Assembly: GCA_914767715.1 (NCBI GenBank)
Contig: OU612066.1
Coordinates: forward strand, 17,179,001-17,243,000
Reading direction: 5' to 3'
Source of the DNA: Membranipora membranacea
Lineage: Eukaryota > Bryozoa > Gymnolaemata > Cheilostomatida > Membraniporidae
DNA length: 64,000 nucleotides
Positions 11,855-23,987 of this stretch are shown in pieces. Positions within the stretch are counted from its first letter, which is position 1. Every line of letters begins with the position of its first letter. The translations under genes and the position numbers were made by a program. Below the pieces are notes generated by a model, which saw only the letters and a list, made by a program, of their open reading frames with translations, did not search any database and had not been told where the DNA came from.

Positions 11855-14510
11855 TCAACCTATTGCATAGTTCGGGCTCTTATCGCTGACCCCCGCCATG
11901 GAGGTTGTTGAATTTCTGACAGAGGCTTGATTCACCAGTGTCGATTTGAATGCTGTAGGTTTGCTTAGTCCGGTATTATGATTGGATATGGCACCAATAG
12001 GAGAGAGAAGATCTATTGATATGGATTGCTTTCTGTTGTTTTTGTGAGCTAACATGGAAGGGGAGAGTAAATAATCGGTGAGCAGTGATTCATAAGTGTC
12101 GTCCATCGATTCTACAAGAAGACAAAATCAGCAAGTCATTATTTGGTGGGATATTCTGTGCTTGTTAGGTTCCACTACTATCAAATCAAAAAACTATATT
12201 ATGTGTATCATTTGACACAGTTTCGATTTCAAAGGCTATTTGGGAGTATCTGCCCAATGGTAAGAATGACAAGTATATAAAATTACTTGGACGGTATATA
12301 ACATGTAGAAGATAGGCAACCCGGTTTAATTATTTGTTATGCTGTGAAACTTGAGGGCCAGGACTGTTTTCCAGCAACTAAGTAGGTTGAATGGCCTGAA
12401 TATTGCACACAAAAAAACACTCTTTAAACAAGGATGGCCAAGAATGAAATAACAGAAAATGATCCGGGGGGGGGGGGGGATGACATAAAGTTTCAAAACA
12501 ACTAGGTAGGCGCATGGGTTTTGGTAGTGTAAATTTTCCACTCTCCTGTACATTAAATGTTGGTTTAACTTGCAGAGAATATACTTCGGGAAAACAGGAA
12601 AATCCAGGATTCAATACAACACATATATTATTTCCATTGTAAGTGACTTAAGTTTGTACTTACATCTAGTTCGCTATCTAAACAGCTGTCATCTCCAAAA
12701 CCAGCCCCATCACCATCCTGCACTGAGAGTAGGGAGTTATCTATACATGCTTGTCTACATGGACGTGGTGTACCGGCATCGTCACGCTTGGCTGACTCAG
12801 CAATTCCGATTACGTCATCATCTGTGTCACAGCTGTATACGATAAAGAGAGCAGATAATTAAAAAGGATACTTATACTAACTATCTTGCTGTACATGAAG
12901 TTGTGGGTCTTATCAAAGTGATAAGAAAACTGAAAACTGATTAGATATCGTTAAATTGTTCATGAACTAATAATATTACCAGAGATGAGTAGGGGCTGAA
13001 ATGGAATACAAAAAAACAACATATAAGATTGATCATTCTCCCACTGCTTCTTCACTTTGACAAGTCCAGTCGTTGATTCCCTATACAGTCTAACCTCCCT
13101 ATGTCGTACGCATGATGGTAACAAACTTGACAAGACCAAATTTGGATCAGTTACCCATTTTCAAGAATTCGATCAGAGCTTTATGTCCAATGTACTCCTA
13201 ATTCAATTAAACTACTGATTGGCTGGTTTCAGATCAGCCAAACTGTCAAAAAAGTACAACATACCTGCCAGTCTTTCTGGATGGAGATTTGATGAGATAT
13301 GGTTGACTTCTCAATCTCATATTGACTCCGGCTTGTACCCATTCATCAGCAGATTTCTCTCCTCCCAATGCAAAGAGCAGCGCATCTCGTCCTATAACAG
13401 CGTTACAGCGACGTCGCTCACTTTATCGAACACCTCGCTGGAGTAACGTAGTCTGACAGAGTCAAGCTTTACATCTCTGTGATCTTTTGGGGCTTCTTCC
13501 ACAAAACTATTTCCTTAGAGACATGATATTATTTGAAACTGTTATGATGACCGGAAATGCTATGAAAACTGAATGAAATGATTTTTTCCTACTCACCCAG
13601 CTTAGCAAAGTTCTACTATTGGTTCAAAATCAACTAAGAGTATGTAAATTTGAATTTGCGGCAATGATTTATATTTCAGATACAGATCCCAATCAACATC
13701 ACATTACAGTGCTGAAATCTATAGTAAAGATAAAAGCTGAATTGAGTAACTGACCATTTCTCATGAATATGTAGTAACATGAATCCAGTGAACTGAACAC
13801 ATCTCTCTCCCCACAGATCATCTGTAAAACAAACAAACCAAATAATAAAAAGGAGTTGCAATTATGTCTGGTAGCTATTTATATTTACTTTAATTAGATA
13901 AAATCACTCACTGCTGTTAACAGGGGACATGTCATTGATTATTAAAGGATGAATAGAGAAATTTGTGTAACCACCATTGGGTAAGGTGGGGTAACTTGGG
14001 ACGATTTTTCATTTATTTGATTAAAGGTCATGACAGAAACAATGCAGCTTTTGAATCTTTGGTACACAAAATCCATTTCATTGACAGTAAATCAAGAAAT
14101 TGTGAAATATACATCAGGTGAAGACATCTAATCTAGATACTCATTTTACACCAAATAGGGTGGGAACACAAGGTTAACACACTGGCAATATCCAGATCAT
14201 GTTCAATTCAATTTGCGTTCATTTGGAGTTGCTTCTCCTCGGCCAGTATAACCATAGCAACTTGAAATTCAGGCAAATCTGATCAAACTAACAGAGTAAA
14301 TGCTCTCATGATATGTCACACATCTGTACCTTCCTTGAGCATGACTTTAGATAGTATAATACAAGAAGCTGCTAAGTATGATTTTTTGTACACAGTCAGA
14401 TCTACGTGTTGGAGACACAGTTCACATATGTACTCTGATAAATGTCTCTCCTTATCTGAGCAGTCGGCTAGCTTACTGAGAACTCGGATATAGTCTAATA
14501 CTGTAGGTAC
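11855..14510 (-). pseudogene. CCNF: cyclin F (CCNF) 3' part, truncated and frameshifted
   Basis: Exon 14330-14510 encodes a cyclin C-terminal fold (VPTVLDYIRVL, YICELCLQHVDL, KSYLAASCIILSKV). Exon 13755-13821 (FTGFMLLHIHEK) joins in phase to 13422-13506 (FVEEAPKDHRDVKLDSVRLRY), matching the conserved KKCF-APKDY region of animal cyclin F, the substrate receptor of an SCF ubiquitin ligase. Exon 13265 to about 13402 (DALLFALGG, SPSRKTG) is in a different frame from the preceding exon. It joins 12664-12832 (acidic, DTDDDVIG). The last exon is about 11855-12110. F-box and cyclin N-terminal exons are absent because the sequence switches to an inverted R tail just upstream. The recognition of cyclin F is strong. 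Pseudogene status rests on the truncation and the frame break. Confidence 0.8.
12469..12480. repeat. G homopolymer
   Basis: A run of about eleven to twelve G in otherwise AT-rich sequence. Similar G or C runs occur at about 16057, 34727 and 59126. Confidence 0.7.
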
Positions 14511-14547
14511 CTGAAAATAGAGAAATATAATCATACAGGTAATCGTA

Positions 14548-15528
14548 CAATCTGTTCCAAGTACCTTCGCCCCCTCTGCCAATTCAGTATAGATCACCCC
14601 TAAAACACATGAGATCGAACAATGGCAATGTTCCTGATGGGCCATACTATGAGGAAGTCTTGGAAAAGGTGGAGAGGCCAATCCGGGTCCAAGCATCTGT
14701 GCCGCGTCCCCTATATGTACCACCTAGAGTATCTGACTTGCCTCCTATCCCCAGCGCTGTGAATACTGCACAACATAGAAGTGAATTATCTAATAATAGC
14801 CCTTCCTTTGAAGAATCACCATACTGTGACAATGATCAGGTCCCACATGACCATTATGGACTGTATGTTGATTATGAGTACGCAGTGGAACCAAGGTCTC
14901 TATCTAACTCCTCAGATGAACCATCAGCATTCACTTCTGCCAGGCGATTGTTATCTCATAATAGAGAAAGTGACCGAGAAATGGATGCTAGACCCTCTCA
15001 CAGTGACAATCTGTCCCAAGCACCTCCTCTACCAACACAGCATAGACCACCTCTAGAACACACGAGATCAAATGATGCCTATGTTCTCAATGGGCCATAC
15101 TATGAGGAGCTACTGGAAAGTGTAGAGAGCCAAATCTGCGTACAAGCATCTGAGCCACGGCCCCTATTTGTACCACCTAGGACCTAGGACCTAGGACCTA
15201 GGACCTAGGACCTAGGACCTAGGACCTAGGACATCTGCCTACGAATCCCAGGGCTGTGAGCACTGCACCACATAGCAGTGAGTTATCTAATAATAGCCCT
15301 CGCACGGAAGAATCACCGTACTGTGACAATTGCCCTTCTCCACTTGTCAGTGATGCAGAGTATGCTGATCTCATATGCAGTGGAACCACGGTCTCTATCT
15401 AACTTCTCAGATGAATCATCAGCATTCACTTCTGCTTGGCGTTCGTTATCTCATACTCTATCGGGTGTTTTACAAACAATATCAGCAGAGTTTGAGAAGC
15501 CCCCAGACTCTGAGATTACATTTTGATT
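14548..15528 (+). pseudogene. inverted R cytoplasmic-tail fragment
   Basis: The plus strand here encodes the last two tail repeats of the R family: GPYYEEVLEKVERPIRV, YVPPRVSDLPPIP, a second PYYEELLE block, and finally FEKPPDSEITF with a stop. It is opposite to all other R genes and has no stalk, membrane or ectodomain exons upstream. A heptamer expansion at 15174-15231 shifts the frame and further deletions follow, so it cannot be translated through. Homology to R tails begins abruptly within 40 bp of the last cyclin F exon boundary, marking a rearrangement junction. Confidence 0.85.
15174..15231. repeat. heptamer array (CCTAGGA)n
   Basis: About eight perfect copies of a 7-bp unit lie in the tail fragment. 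The unit is the family sequence at the PPRT codons (ccacctagga), so the array arose by local slippage. The number of added bases is not a multiple of three. Confidence 0.95.
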
Positions 15529-16666
15529 GCCTCCAAAGATTCAACTGATATTGTAAACCACAAAATGAACTTTTTCTATATGCGTTTACAAATTATTTGG
15601 TCTCACATTTTATCAGGTGCTGTTGATTTTATTTGGTAATTTGGTGATATCGATCTTGTTACTTTTTTCAATCTAGTGAGTTTTATCTTTATGTGCTATC
15701 ATTTTAAAATGTATCATTTTAAATTGAACCCTGCAGAAGGATTATTATACTGTAGTCTGTATGCACTCCCACACCCTTCATACATATACGAGGAGTCTCC
15801 ATCTTCACTTTTTCATCATTGATGGGATGATTATGACACATATTCCATGCATCACACTTGCAAATTATATATTTGTTTATTTTTGTTGACTTTCTCTACG
15901 AGGGTATTACTTTAAATGGATTGTAAATAACTCGTCGCTTCATCTTTTTCTCTCACACACCCGTGTCGCAATTTCAATAGTAAGAAAAACAGTACCAGTT
16001 GTAGGGTATTTGCAAACATAGTATGATTAAAAAGCATTTTTATCATAAATTGGACGGGGGGGGGCGAAGGAATTATATTGTAAGTTCACAAATTAGTTGA
16101 GATTGTATTTTAATGATCCATGAGGCTTGGTTGAAACAATATTAATGTAGCAACCTACCAAAGAGTGCAGCCTCTTTTATATAAATGGTAAGTCAACACT
16201 ATTACATTTCAAAATAATGTGGTTCAGTATAATTTCACCATGTCGTAATTGAACTGTCCCAAAAAAGTACCACCAGACAGCCGTTAAAACATGGCTGCTA
16301 TTACATAGCTTATTGTGACAAAACATTGATGTTTTAGTCCTACCAATTGTACTGAATTCAAAAATTGAAATTATTTGGAGAACAGCAGGTATACTTTAAA
16401 AATAAAATGGTACATAAAGGATAATGTTGGGATTTATCTGAAATTAAATGTCTAGCTTAGCAAATGACAGCTCTTGTCAATGTGACGCATTGATTCCTGC
16501 ACTCAACTTCATTATTGCTGATTTTTTGCTAGTATCTTTGCATTGAGGTGCAGGTTTGATTTCCAACCTGCCATCTCATTGGTCGTGACAGGTAAAAAGA
16601 AAGAAATAATACAAAGATTATTTCTTTCACAGGTGATTCCTTTTGTAACATCTGGGATAATTTTAA
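15529..16666. other. inverted R 3' flank, no gene
   Basis: No coding signal was found. On the opposite strand it resembles the 3' flanks of R1 (1-403) and R8 (about 58890-59470), including a G/C homopolymer at about 16057. The inverted block therefore spans about 14.55-16.3 kb. Confidence 0.7.
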
Positions 16667-18287
16667 TGTAATCTACAGCTATTGGTCCTAGCTTTCTCGA
16701 TCCACTCTCTCTGCATCCAACACTCGAGTTCGGGCAACAGCCAGGTTGTGTGCACACCAACGTATCCGCATGTGTAAAGCCGCCCATTTTGAAAGGAAGT
16801 TGATACACTTTCACCGAACTTTCGCCACTTACAAGGAACTTGTGGCTGCTGATTTGGTGAAAACCGTTGATAACATCATCATTCTCAATTAATTTGGAAG
16901 AGGACTCCCTTCCCTGTGTAATGTTTCAAAGGTAGATTTTGTTTCCCAAGGAATATAAAATTGTTTGATTGCTATCTGAAGTTGGTTCCATGCTTTCGGG
17001 AACATACTGTTCTGGATATTTAGAAGGATCGTTGAACTTCTGTTCTACCATTTCCAGGGTTATTCTGAGAAGTAGAAAAATAGAATACAAAATATACTCG
17101 GGCTGGAGGCAAGGCACTCAATGAATTTATAATACTACAAATTTCAGCAATATATCTGCAGATAATTTTGCTGGTCTGGTGACTATAAATATTAATCTTA
17201 ATACCACCTTCAATCAAATGAATTCAGAATTTCGAGACACATGTTCCTTCGTCAGTCAAATATAAACTGTGATATAAACATGTGATAAAAGACTACAATA
17301 CTTTCCACATCAGGAGATCATTGTTGACCAGTAAAAATGTTCCTTCAACCAGGCAGTTAATCCCATACGCCTTGCTTTTACATTAAATGGGACAATTTTA
17401 CATTATTTTACATTTTTTTTACATTATATTTTACAAAATTTAGCTGACCAAATATGGCAAAACGAGATTTTTAAACCAATTCATTTCATTTAGCAAAGCG
17501 TTATATATATCAATTAATCACATACAGTAAAACTTGTTCTCCAACCTGATTATCATTTCCGTCCATATCTATAAATATATTTTCCTTTATTTTCTTTGTT
17601 TGTTTTGATTATGAGGTCAAAAAGTTATTTTCCTTTGTTTATAACATACTTATATATATGAAAACCTCAATAAAAACACATAATAATAATGAAAAAATAA
17701 TCAATGAGTAGTTGGCCGTAAGTAAGAGAGGACAATGTTGTTATCATAAATAATGATGCTTGTGTTGTCAATCAAAATGAGGAGGAATAAATCCCAAAGT
17801 GTGAGTAGAATCTTATCAAAGGTTATCATCTTGGAAATAAATTCTGTTGGAAAGTATTTTTACCTTTTTTCCTGTTGAGTTATCGATATATATCTTGGAA
17901 ATATTATATGGTTAAAAATGGCGGTAAATGACAGCTTTAAAAATGTACTCACATTTTGTAAAGGAAACGGAAACTGCAGATTTCCACCTTCTTAATAATG
18001 GAAAAAACCATGTGAAAACCTTGATATGTTACAATAAATTTTTACAATACTTTACCTTGAACCTTTGGAGTCACCTTTTGCAGCTGTAGCAATAAGAATA
18101 ACTTTCACAAAACACCAGATAATCTGTAATTGAAACAGTTGAGACACATAATAGAAATCGTTATCTTTATTCAAAGATCCACTTGCTATCGGTCAGGGGG
18201 AAACATTTTGTTGACAAAATATAATACATCTAATTAATTTATCTAGCCAGTTTCCTATGCTCTTACCTTATAGATATGATCCGCCAT
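16667..18287 (-). pseudogene. R2: truncated R gene
   Basis: The start exon 18267-18287, signal-peptide exon 18056-18123 and ectodomain exon ending at 17064 have intact splice sites. A nonsense codon at 16926-16928 replaces the Trp of the IYLWNIT motif. Homology stops abruptly after PIAVDY near 16667, so the second half of the ectodomain, stalk, membrane segment and tail are missing. It is most similar to R7. A three-copy 34-bp minisatellite lies upstream of the start. Confidence 0.8.
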
Positions 18288-18363
18288 TTCCTTGGTAAGG
18301 TTATGGGAATCTACCAAATTCTCAGACAACACAACAGCTATGACGAAAGACAGCAATTGATGA

Positions 18364-18465
18364 AAGACAGCGATATACTGAAGACAGCGATAGATGAAAG
18401 ACAGCGATATACTGAAGACAGCGATAGATGAAAGACAGTGATATACTAAAGACAGCGATAGATGA
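18364..18465. repeat. 34-bp minisatellite, three copies (R2)
   Basis: Three units beginning AAGACAGCGATATACT lie about 75 bp upstream of the R2 start codon. Related arrays sit at the same place in R3, R4, R7 and R8. Within each unit AAGACAGCGAT occurs nearly twice, so a shorter ancestral period is visible. Confidence 0.9.
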
Positions 18466-18722
18466 AAGACACAACCATCAGCTTTTGTTCACCAGCAGAT
18501 TGTAATTATTGTGATAGATAGGGTCTTATATTACAGGGCTAGAGTTAATCTCTTTTGTTCAACCCATTTCATTTCAATTTTTTGCCTAAACACTGTCAGG
18601 CAAAAAACACAATTAGTCCCTACCTATTAGTACCTATCTATTACTATAACTATACTATAAAGACTTTATTTTCAGATTTAGTTACCAATCGTATGATCAC
18701 GTGTATGAAAAAGTCTGTTCTC

Positions 18723-18835
18723 TCATCTGCTAAATGTCCAATAGGATTGCGGTGGGCAGGATTTCAAACCAGTTAATCTCACTTTTAATGATGTTCTACT
18801 TTTAACAGCGCACACTATACTCTTCTCTCCGCCTC
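18723..18835 (-). pseudogene. S last-exon fragment between R2 and R3
   Basis: This is the 113-nt terminal S exon, with a conserved acceptor and reading frame (SIVCAVKSR, PPQSYWTFSR, stop). It is followed by AATAAA at about 18664-18671. No other S exons exist between here and R3 at 19052, so this is a remnant left by unequal exchange. Confidence 0.75.
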
Positions 18836-19051
18836 CTGCAAATAGGAAAGTTCAAAACATCAGACCAAAGTAAGATATAGTCTGGCAGCTAGATGTGCAG
18901 TAGATCCAATATTTTTACACTGAAAAAATTCATAGCCTTTCTGGGTAAGCTCCCACTTTTATCTACTTATGAGAACAGTAAAAACTGAATTTCTCAACAA
19001 AGGTTAATGATTGAATCATTGAATGTATCAACCATTGTACAATGTCTCCTG

Positions 19052-20920
19052 TCAATGAAAATACATATCCATTTTTGACTTCTGTGTGTGCAGGTTGAAC
19101 CTATTCATGGTAATTACGGTACCTTCTATCGAGAATATGTAGGCTGTAGAATAGTCGCTATTAAACGCCATGGCTGTTGCACTTCCGCCGACTTCATTAA
19201 AGTCAAAGGTAGTTGGCAAGGCATTTGCAGATAAATTCATGCCGTATATTAAAGAACTGTCTATGTAAAACACAACTTGTGATGTTGAGGTGCTGTAATC
19301 TACAGCTATTGGTCCTAGCTTTCTCGATCCACTCTCTCTGCATCCAACACTCGAGTTCGGGCAACAGCCAGGTTGTGTGCACACCAACGTATCCGCATGT
19401 ATAACGCCGTCCATTTTGAAATGAAGTTGGTACACTTTGACCGAACTTCCCTCACTTACAAGGAACTTGTGGCTGCTGATTTGGTGAAAACTGATGATAT
19501 CATCATCATTCTCAATTAATTTGGAAGAGGACTCCCTTCCCTGTGTAATGTTCCAAAGGTAGATTTTGTTTTCCAAGGAATATAAAATTGTTTGATTGCT
19601 ATCTGAAGTTGGTTCCATGTTTTCGGGAACATATCGTTCTGGATATTTAGAAGGATCGTTGAACTTCTGTTCTACCATTTCCAGGGTTATTCTGAGAAGT
19701 AGAAAAATAGAATACAAAATATACTCGGGCTGGAGGCAAGGCACTCAATGAATTTATAATACTACAAATTTCAGCAATATATCTGCAGATAATTTTGCTG
19801 CTCTGGTGACTATAAATATTAATCTTAATAACACCTTCAATCAACTGAATTCAGAATTTCGAGACACATGTTCCTTCGTCAGTCAAATATAAACTGTGAT
19901 ATAAACATGTGATAAAATACTACAATACTTCCCACATCAGGAGATCAATGTTGACCAGTAAAAATGTTCCTTTAACCAGGCAGTTAATCCCATACGCCTT
20001 GCTTTTACATTATATAGGACAATTTTACATTATTTTACATTGTTTTACATTATATTTTACAAAATTGAGCTGACCAAATATGGCAAAACGCGATTTTTAA
20101 ACCGATTCATTTCATTTAGCAAAGCGTTATATATATCAATCAATCAATCACATACAGTAAAACTTGTTCTCCAACCTGATTATCATTTCCGTCAATATCT
20201 ATAAATATATTTTCCTTTATTTTCTTTGTTTGTTTTGATTATGAGGTCAAAAAGTTGTTATTTTCCTTTGTTTATAACATACTTATATATATGAAAACCT
20301 CAATAAAGTCACATAATAATAATGAAAAAATAATCAATGAGTAGTTGGCCGTAAGTAAGAGAGGACAATGTTGTTATCATAAATAATGATACTTGTGTAG
20401 TCAATCAAAATGAGGAGGAATAAATCCCAAAGTGTGAGTAGAATCTTATCAAAGGTTATCGTCTTGGAAATAAATTCTGTTGGAAAGAATTTTTACCTTT
20501 TTTCCTGTTGAGTTATTGATATATATCTTCGGAATATGATATCGTTAAAAATGGCGGTAAATGACAGCTTTAAAAATGTACTCACATTTTGTAAAGGAAA
20601 CGGAAACTGCAGATTTCCACCTTCTTAATAATGGAAAAAACCATGTGAAAACCTTGATATGTTACAATAAATTTTTACAATACTTTACCTTGAACCTTTG
20701 GAGTCACCTTTGGCAGCTGTAGCAATAAGAATAACTTCCACAAAACACCAGATAATCTGTAATTGAAACGGTTGAGACATATAATAGAAATAGTTATCTT
20801 TATTCAAAGATCCACTTGCTATCGGTCAGGGGGAAACGTTTTGTTGACATAATATAATACATCAAATTAATTTATCTAGCCAGTTTCGTATGCTCTTACC
20901 TTATAAATATGATCCGCCAT
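19052..20920 (-). CDS. R3: intact secreted short form of the R ectodomain
   Basis: Three exons, 20900-20920 (MADHIYK), 20689-20756 (signal peptide, VEVILIATAA) and 19052-19691, add up to 729 nt, giving 242 residues and a stop with all phases matching. The ectodomain is in frame: IYLWNITQGRESSS, CTQPGCCPNSSVGC, LGPIAVDY, VVFYIDSS, TAYIFSIEG. It ends after NLHTQKSK with a short unrelated tail (MDMYFH), because the locus is joined to other sequence at this point. Stalk, membrane and tail exons are absent, so the product would be soluble and lack the last propeller blades. It is one of two open R genes. R4 encodes the same protein. It could be a decoy form or a recently copied fragment. Confidence 0.72.
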
Positions 20921-20996
20921 TTCCTTGGTAAGGTTATAGGAATCTACCGAATTCTCAGACAACACAACAGCTATGACGAAAGACAGCAATTGATGA

Positions 20997-21098
20997 AAGA
21001 CAGCGATATACTAAAGACAGCGATAGATGAAAGACAGCGATATACTAAAGACAGCGATAGATGAAAGACAGCGATATACTAAAGTCAGCGATAGATGA
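20997..21098. repeat. 34-bp minisatellite, three copies (R3)
   Basis: Same unit and position as the array upstream of R2, with TACTAAAG in place of TACTGAAG in the units. Confidence 0.9.
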
Positions 21099-21355
21099 AA
21101 GACACAACCATCAGCTCTTGTTCATCAGCCGATTGTAGTTATTGTGATAGATAGGGTCTTATATTACAGGGCTAGAGTTAATCTCTTTTGTTCCACCCAT
21201 TTCATTTCAATTTTTTGCCTAAACACTGTCAGGCAAAAAACACAATTAGTCCCTACCTATTAGTACCTATCTATTACTATAACTATACTATAAAGACTTT
21301 ATTTTCAGATTTAGTTACCAATCGTATGATCACGTGTATGAAAAAGTCTGTTCTC

Positions 21356-21468
21356 TCATCTGCTAAATGTCCAATAGGATTGCGGTGGGCAGGATTTCAA
21401 ACCAGTTAATCTCACTTTTAATGATGTTCTACTTTTAACAGCGCACACTATACTCTTCTCTCCGCCTC
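21356..21468 (-). pseudogene. S last-exon fragment between R3 and R4
   Basis: Same 113-nt terminal S exon as at 18723, offset by 2,633 bp and nearly identical. It is open to its stop, but no other S exon lies between it and R4. Confidence 0.75.
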
Positions 21469-21684
21469 CTGCAAATAGGAAAGTTCAAAACATCAGACCA
21501 AAGTAAGATATAGTCTGGCAGCTAGATGTGCAGTAGATCCAATATTTTTACACTGAAAAAATTCATAGCCTTTCTGGGTAAGCTCCCACTTTTATCTACT
21601 TATGAGAACAGTAAAAACTGAATTTCTCAACAAAGGTTAATGATTGAATCATTGAATGTATCAACCATTGTACAATGTCTCCTG

Positions 21685-23553
21685 TCAATGAAAATACATA
21701 TCCATTTTTGACTTCTGTGTGTGCAGGTTGAACCTATTCATGGTAATTACGGTACCTTCTATCGAGAATATGTAGGCTGTAGAATAGTCGCTATTAAACG
21801 CCATGGCTGTTGCACTTCCGCCGACTTCATTAAAGTCAAAGGTAGTTGGCAAGGCATTTGCAGATAAATTCATGCCGTATATTAAAGAACTGTCTATGTA
21901 AAACACAACTTGTGATGTTGAGGTGCTGTAATCTACAGCTATTGGTCCTAGCTTTCTCGATCCACTCTCTCTGCATCCAACACTCGAGTTCGGGCAACAG
22001 CCAGGTTGTGTGCACACCAACGTATCCGCATGTATAACGCCGTCCATTTTGAAATGAAGTTGGTACACTTTGACCGAACTTCCCTCACTTACAAGGAACT
22101 TGTGGCTGCTGATTTGGTGAAAACTGATGATATCATCATCATTCTCAATTAATTTGGAAGAGGACTCCCTTCCCTGTGTAATGTTCCAAAGGTAGATTTT
22201 GTTTTCCAAGGAATATAAAATTGTTTGATTGCTATCTGAAGTTGGTTCCATGTTTTCGGGAACATATCGTTCTGGATATTTAGAAGGATCGTTGAACTTC
22301 TGTTCTACCATTTCCAGGGTTATTCTGAGAAGTAGAAAAATAGAATACAAAATATACTCGGGCTGGAGGCAAGGCACTCAATGAATTTATAATACTACAA
22401 ATTTCAGCAATATATCTGCAGATAATTTTGCTGCTCTGGTGACTATAAATATTAATCTTAATAACACCTTCAATCAACTGAATTCAGAATTTCGAGACAC
22501 ATGTTCCTTCGTCAGTCAAATATAAACTGTGATATAAACATGTGATAAAATACTACAATACTTCCCACATCAGGAGATCAATGTTGACCAGTAAAAATGT
22601 TCCTTTAACCAGGCAGTTAATCCCATACGCCTTGCTTTTACATTATATAGGACAATTTTACATTATTTTACATTGTTTTACATTATATTTTACAAAATTG
22701 AGCTGACCAAATATGGCAAAACGCGATTTTTAAACCGATTCATTTCATTTAGCAAAGCGTTATATATATCAATCAATCAATCACATACAGTAAAACTTGT
22801 TCTCCAACCTGATTATCATTTCCGTCAATATCTATAAATATATTTTCCTTTATTTTCTTTGTTTGTTTTGATTATGAGGTCAAAAAGTTGTTATTTTCCT
22901 TTGTTTATAACATACTTATATATATGAAAACCTCAATAAAGTCACATAATAATAATGAAAAAATAATCAATGAGTAGTTGGCCGTAAGTAAGAGAGGACA
23001 ATGTTGTTATCATAAATAATGATACTTGTGTAGTCAATCAAAATGAGGAGGAATAAATCCCAAAGTGTGAGTAGAATCTTATCAAAGGTTATCGTCTTGG
23101 AAATAAATTCTGTTGGAAAGAATTTTTACCTTTTTTCCTGTTGAGTTATTGATATATATCTTCGGAATATGATATCGTTAAAAATGGCGGTAAATGACAG
23201 CTTTAAAAATGTACTCACATTTTGTAAAGGAAACGGAAACTGCAGATTTCCACCTTCTTAATAATGGAAAAAACCATGTGAAAACCTTGATATGTTACAA
23301 TAAATTTTTACAATACTTTACCTTGAACCTTTGGAGTCACCTTTGGCAGCTGTAGCAATAAGAATAACTTCCACAAAACACCAGATAATCTGTAATTGAA
23401 ACGGTTGAGACATATAATAGAAATAGTTATCTTTATTCAAAGATCCACTTGCTATCGGTCAGGGGGAAACGTTTTGTTGACATAATATAATACATCAAAT
23501 TAATTTATCTAGCCAGTTTCGTATGCTCTTACCTTATAAATATGATCCGCCAT
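21685..23553 (-). CDS. R4: intact secreted short form, copy of R3
   Basis: The exons are 23533-23553, 23322-23389 and 21685-22324. They encode the same 242 residues as R3, with the same signal peptide, Cys cluster (CTQPGCCPNSSVGC) and unrelated C-terminal end MDMYFH. It differs from R3 in its minisatellite units upstream, and its S neighbour (S4) is a fuller gene. Absence of any coding difference means either very recent duplication or gene conversion. Soluble secretion is inferred from the signal peptide and the lack of a membrane segment. Confidence 0.72.
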
Positions 23554-23639
23554 TTCCTTGGTAAGGTTATAGGAATCTACCAAATTCTCAGACAACACAA
23601 CAGCTATGACGAAAGACAGCAATTGATGAAAGACAGCGA

Positions 23640-23741
23640 TATACTGAAGACAGCGATAGATGAAAGACAGCGATATACTGAAGACAGCGATAGATGAAAG
23701 ACAGCCATATACTAAAGACAGCGATAGATGAAAGACACAAC
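23640..23741. repeat. 34-bp minisatellite, three copies (R4)
   Basis: Three units upstream of the R4 start. The last has AGCCATATACT, a variant shared with R7 and R8. Confidence 0.9.
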
Positions 23742-23941
23742 CATCAGCTTTTGTTCATCAGCCGATTGTAGTTATTGTGATAGATAGGGTCTTATATTAC
23801 AGGGCTAGAGTTAATCTCTTTTGTTCAACCCATTTCATTTCAATTTTTTGCCTAAACACTGTCAGGCAAAAAACACAATTAGTCCCTACCTATTAGTACC
23901 TATCTATTACTATAACTATACTATAAAGTTGCTGTAAAGAC

Positions 23942-23947
23942 TTTATT
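23942..23947 (-). terminator. poly(A) signal of S4
   Basis: AATAAA on the minus strand, about 41 nt after the S4 stop codon. Equivalent signals follow S5 (30342-30347) and S7 (48389-48394). This separates the S transcript from the R gene downstream. Confidence 0.65.
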
Positions 23948-23987
23948 TTCAGATTAAGTTACCAATTGTATGAAAAAGTCTGTTCTC

